A DNA stretch of 17,972 bases from Bacteroidales bacterium (lineage in GTDB: Bacteria; Bacteroidota; Bacteroidia; Bacteroidales; DTU049), in contig JAHDSP010000345.1 in the NCBI GenBank assembly GCA_018432645.1, forward strand, positions 1 to 17,972, in the 5' to 3' direction. Below the pieces are notes generated by a model, which saw nothing but the letters and a program-made list of their open reading frames with translations, did no database searches and was not told the origin of the DNA. A program made the position numbers and the translations under genes. This document shows, one piece after another, positions 15,061-17,972 of the stretch. The stretch's first letter is position 1; the number at the start of each line of letters is the position of its first letter.

Positions 15061-15130
15061 TACCTATTCTCTTATTCGCCTCTTCACCCAGTCACCCTGT
15101 CTCCCAGTCTCCTCGTCTCAACTCATCAAC
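15061..15130. repeat. C-rich degenerate pyrimidine repeat, copy 3
   Basis: Shares CTCTTCACCCAGTC, CCCAGTCTCC and TCGTCTC with copy 1 at 4571-4620; relative to that copy it carries an extra ACCCTGTCT unit. It is embedded between the two copies of the TTTGTGTGC repeat. Confidence 0.7.
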
Positions 15131-15131
15131 T

Positions 15132-15292
15132 TTAATTTTTTATTTGTGCTCATTTGTGTGCATTTGTGGATAATAAATAACAACCCGTAATGTCTATAAT
15201 TTTATTTACAGATTTATACAAATTAACACTGATGATTTAGTTTTTTTAAGTGCCTTTGTGGATTAATTTACAACTAATATCTTACTAAACTT
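15132..15292. repeat. Duplicated TTTGTGTGC intergenic repeat, copy B
   Basis: Second copy of 14894-15042, sharing AATGTCTATAAT, CAGATTTA, CAAATTAACACTGATGATT and ATCTTACTAA. It has an additional TGCCTTTGTGG segment. It is followed by a short stretch of CTAACCATTAACCATTAATC-like units (15316-15340) with 7-nt period. Confidence 0.7.
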
Positions 15293-15336
15293 TCTATTCC
15301 ATCAGCTAATCAACTAATCACTAACCATTAACCATT

Positions 15337-15610
15337 AATCTAACAAATCCCAGTTCAGACTTTTTAAGGTATGACTAAATAGTAGTTTTATATTTAAAAA
15401 AACGATGTGTCTTATCCGCATTGGGAAATGATTCGTAATAAAACAAGCAAGCAGCGTTAGGAAGAAGGGTTTACACTGTTTGAGCAAGCTAAAGCTTGCG
15501 AGTTTGTAAACCCCAAAGGGTGATTGCGTAGTTTTATCAAATCATTTCCCCAGCGGAGACTTTTCTTTTGTTACTTTTCTTTGTGTGGCTGACAAAGAAA
15601 AGTAAATTAA
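15337..15610. repeat. Long nested palindromic interspersed element, full copy
   Basis: Left end matches 4632 onward. The centre folds as nested inverted repeats: GGGAAATGATT (15423-15433) with AATCATTTCCC (15540-15550), ATAAAAC (15438-15444) with GTTTTAT (15531-15537), GGGTTTACA (15467-15475) with TGTAAACCC (15505-15513), and GCAAGC (15484-15489) with GCTTGC (15494-15499). The right end is a separate perfect 14-bp hairpin, TTACTTTTCTTTGT (15571-15584) with ACAAAGAAAAGTAA (15592-15605). No gene is encoded. Confidence 0.75.
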
Positions 15611-15734
15611 GTATAAATTTATTAAAAATCAATTATACTCATATGAAATATAGCTATTACCGTGAATAAACAAGTAATATTTTAGTTATTACTTAAACGC
15701 CTAATTCGATTATAAATATTACAACATAACAATA

Positions 15735-15763
15735 AAAAAGGGCATAAAAATTATGCCCTTTTT
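15735..15763 (-). terminator. Rho-independent terminator of the T9SS surface protein gene
   Basis: AAAAAGGGCATAA (15735-15747) and TTATGCCCTTTTT (15751-15763) form a perfect 13-bp stem with a 3-nt loop; read on the minus strand it ends in a T-run. It lies 20 bp after the stop codon at 15784. Confidence 0.88.
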
Positions 15764-15783
15764 ATGTTCATATAGTATTGTGA

Positions 15784-17972
15784 TTATTTTTGAATACTTA
15801 TCACTCTATTATAGACTTTATCTCCTAACATCACTGTGCAATGATATAAGCCTGCTGCTTGATTTGTGAGATCTAGTCTTAGTTCATTTCTACCAGCATT
15901 CACACTGATATTTTCACTATATACCAGTTCTCCTAATGGATTCCTTATTATCAATGTACCTTCTGATGCTTTTGTAGTTTCTAGTAATACGTTTAGCTCG
16001 CCAGTACTTGGATTTGGATATAACACTATTCCATCATTCTCGTCTAAGATATCTTCTATACCTACGACATAGGTGCCGAGCACTTCACAAATAGCGTCAT
16101 TATTTGGGTACATGTCATTGCTTAATTGTGTCTCTGCACATAATACATATTGCATTGTAGGTCCATTATATTGTTGTGTGAATGTGAAATGTATTGTATC
16201 TCCAGGATTTATGGTCTGACTGATTACATCATTTCTATCGTTTGCATAGTTTAGTTGATATCTTACTGGCACATTTGATACAGGATTTAGTCCAAAGTTC
16301 TTCACTGCTATGGTAACAGCTATCTGTTGCCCTATAGGTGTAGAATCGCTAGGTGATATTATCTCTACTACTCCTATATCATAATCTGCTGGTAGTGAAG
16401 ATATATTCATACACAATGTATCATTTATTCTCACTATGTCACTAGGATATCTAGTATATGCACACAATGTATAGTCTATGTGTGGTGCCTGATATGTCTG
16501 TGTAAATGTATAATCGACTGTATCTCCAGGATTTATGCTGCCAGAATATGTCCCATTCACTGGTGTACCATTATTTATCTTATAGCTCACTGGTACATTA
16601 GTTACTACATTTGTACCTACGTTTGCTATTTTTACTTTTACTGTTTGTGTATTACCAGTAGTAGTTGGTGATGTAGGCGTTACTATTTCTGTAAGGGCTA
16701 CATTATTAGGTACATTGTATGCTGAGATTACTACATTATCTATGGCAAAACCATCTGCATTTACTGTAGCATCAGATACAAAGCCTATTCTCAACCTTAC
16801 ATTTGTTTTATTTGAGAGTGCACTCATCTTTATAAATGCTCCTACCCAACCATCACTTGACCCACTATAACCAGGTTTACCATTTGTCAAATAGTCTGTG
16901 TACCAATGATAGCCATCTGGGTCCCCAATGCCTCCTAAAGTTAGCCATGTCTGTCCATTGTTTAGCGAATATTCTATATATGCTCCATCTTCTCCACTTT
17001 CACTCTCTACCCAATAATAGAATGATATATATGGATCTGTAACTCCTGAGAAATTCTGCACTGGAAATTCTAAATAGCCTACTGTATCATTAGGATATGG
17101 TTCTGCAAGTTTTGTCATCCACACATTTGGTGCAGAATATGCATGATCGATCACTGTACCTTGTGGTTCTCCATACTCCCACATTCCTGTAGCATCTGCT
17201 GTCAGTAATGTTGTCGGCTCCATATCATCTTCAAATAATACCACTGATGGCAAGCCAAAGTATTGAGCACATCTAGTATCATTTTGTGGTACTGAATCAT
17301 TAAGTGTTTGCACTGTAAAGCATACATTATTTAGTCCAGAATCTACTGGTAAATTTGGTATATTGATTATTATTGAAGAATCTGGAAGTAAATTACCAGT
17401 CCATGGTGTAGTACTAATCACTTGAGCATCTTTCTTTGCTATTATATTAAAGTTTGTCAAAGGATTATAACCATAGTTTCTAACTTTAACTTCTGCAGTG
17501 GTTGTAGTACCATTATACTGTGCATAGCCCACATTTGCAGCAGTTATACCAGCATCTATAGCTTTGCGTGGTAATACTAGTACTAGGTAGTCTTCTGTCT
17601 CGCCATAACCATATGTACCACATGGATCTGGTAAAACACTACCTTCTCTTACTATCACACGCATACCTGTATATCCAATATAAGCAGAATCTGGGACAGT
17701 TATATAATCTGTTAATAAATTCGTTGCTTGTCCTGGATAATAACTTTCGAATACTACTTCATCAGGTACCTGATATTCACCATCATGATTCCAATATATA
17801 AATACACGTGCATAACAAGCATAATAATATGAATTATTATCACATACTTCTAATTCTAAAGGATAATCTTGTCCGATAAATAATACTGGTGCAGGTAAAT
17901 CAGTGAAATCAGTATAAAGAGCAGATGTATAACCACTTGTATTATCTAAATCTGCTAACATAAATCTACATA
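15784..17972 (-). CDS. T9SS-secreted multi-domain surface protein, C-terminal part
   Basis: The frame stays open to the right edge, so the N-terminus is outside. Counting from the first in-window Met (17961), the visible 725 residues hold several modules. A GEVED-type module comes first (to about 130, with WNHDGEY and YGETEDYLV). A CARDB-like beta-sandwich follows (about 135-235). A MAM/jelly-roll-like carbohydrate-binding module comes next (about 243-413, with GAYIEYSLNNGQTW and GFAIDNVVIS). Two CARDB-like repeats follow (about 420-520 and 527-635), each with INPGDTV/IHFTFTQ. A type A T9SS sorting domain ends the protein (about 650-725: LYPNPSTGEL, RNPLGELVY, GLYHCTV, NRVISIQK). The product should be exported and anchored or released at the cell surface. 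G+C is somewhat higher than in the neighbours. Any catalytic domain would lie upstream. Confidence 0.88.
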   Translation of the reverse strand, partial: CRFMLADLDNTSGYTSALYTDFTDLPAPVLFIGQDYPLELEVCDNNSYYYACYARVFIYWNHDGEYQVPDEVVFESYYPGQATNLLTDYITVPDSAYIGYTGMRVIVREGSVLPDPCGTYGYGETEDYLVLVLPRKAIDAGITAANVGYAQYNGTTTTAEVKVRNYGYNPLTNFNIIAKKDAQVISTTPWTGNLLPDSSIIINIPNLPVDSGLNNVCFTVQTLNDSVPQNDTRCAQYFGLPSVVLFEDDMEPTTLLTADATGMWEYGEPQGTVIDHAYSAPNVWMTKLAEPYPNDTVGYLEFPVQNFSGVTDPYISFYYWVESESGEDGAYIEYSLNNGQTWLTLGGIGDPDGYHWYTDYLTNGKPGYSGSSDGWVGAFIKMSALSNKTNVRLRIGFVSDATVNADGFAIDNVVISAYNVPNNVALTEIVTPTSPTTTGNTQTVKVKIANVGTNVVTNVPVSYKINNGTPVNGTYSGSINPGDTVDYTFTQTYQAPHIDYTLCAYTRYPSDIVRINDTLCMNISSLPADYDIGVVEIISPSDSTPIGQQIAVTIAVKNFGLNPVSNVPVRYQLNYANDRNDVISQTINPGDTIHFTFTQQYNGPTMQYVLCAETQLSNDMYPNNDAICEVLGTYVVGIEDILDENDGIVLYPNPSTGELNVLLETTKASEGTLIIRNPLGELVYSENISVNAGRNELRLDLTNQAAGLYHCTVMLGDKVYNRVISIQK

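Noticed and set aside
15636..15645. Third copy of the leader element suggested by TACTCATATG
   Set aside because: The match stops after ten bases; the GGCTTTT and CCCC parts are missing and no minus-strand gene follows.
15866..17801. Several short plus-strand open frames inside the T9SS protein gene
   Set aside because: They are antisense shadows of a long, domain-supported minus-strand gene.

Overview
The window looks like the chromosome of an AT-rich (roughly 30% G+C by eye) member of the Bacteroidetes, probably an uncultured anaerobe. Four things point there. A large surface protein carries a GEVED-type module and a C-terminal type IX secretion (T9SS) sorting domain. The -7 boxes match TAnnTTTG. 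Start codons lack Shine-Dalgarno sequences. The gene families (TM2 lipoprotein, degenerate EnvC, etfB-etfA-acd) are ones common in this phylum. No rRNA, tRNA or CRISPR array was seen.

Layout, left to right. Positions 2-541 hold the 3' part of an IS1595/ISXO2-like transposase that seems to have lost a catalytic Asp. Positions 839-4484 are a plus-strand operon for electron-transfer flavoprotein (etfB, etfA) and a long acyl-CoA dehydrogenase. The Etf subunits carry motifs of the electron-bifurcating type. After a repeat-filled gap comes an iron-type alcohol dehydrogenase with an almost leaderless promoter, then a monofunctional transglycosylase (mtgA). A bidirectional terminator separates these from a minus-strand block of small envelope proteins (6744-8870): a TM2-domain lipoprotein, and a second lipoprotein followed by a small membrane protein. 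Both lipoprotein genes are preceded by the same ~70-nt leader, conserved in a way that suggests a structured RNA. Next is 0.76 kb of non-coding DNA with a GC-rich hairpin element and degenerate repeats.

Positions 9635-14632 are a minus-strand six-gene operon in transcription order envC, mlaE, mlaF, cvpA, an HD-domain gene and rlmI. It joins cell-wall hydrolase activation, outer-membrane lipid transport and RNA modification, but no MlaD/MCE substrate-binding protein is present. Positions 14633-15783 are 1.15 kb of non-coding DNA packed with interspersed repeats, including a nested palindrome of about 270 bp. The right end (15784-17972) is the C-terminal part of a T9SS-secreted, multi-domain surface protein that runs off the window.

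The best candidate for something undescribed is the paired leader element (7421-7490 and 8895-8964). It has one compensatory base change, a possible loop pseudoknot and two mutually exclusive stems, and it precedes two unrelated lipoprotein genes. The modular family of intergenic repeats is the second.
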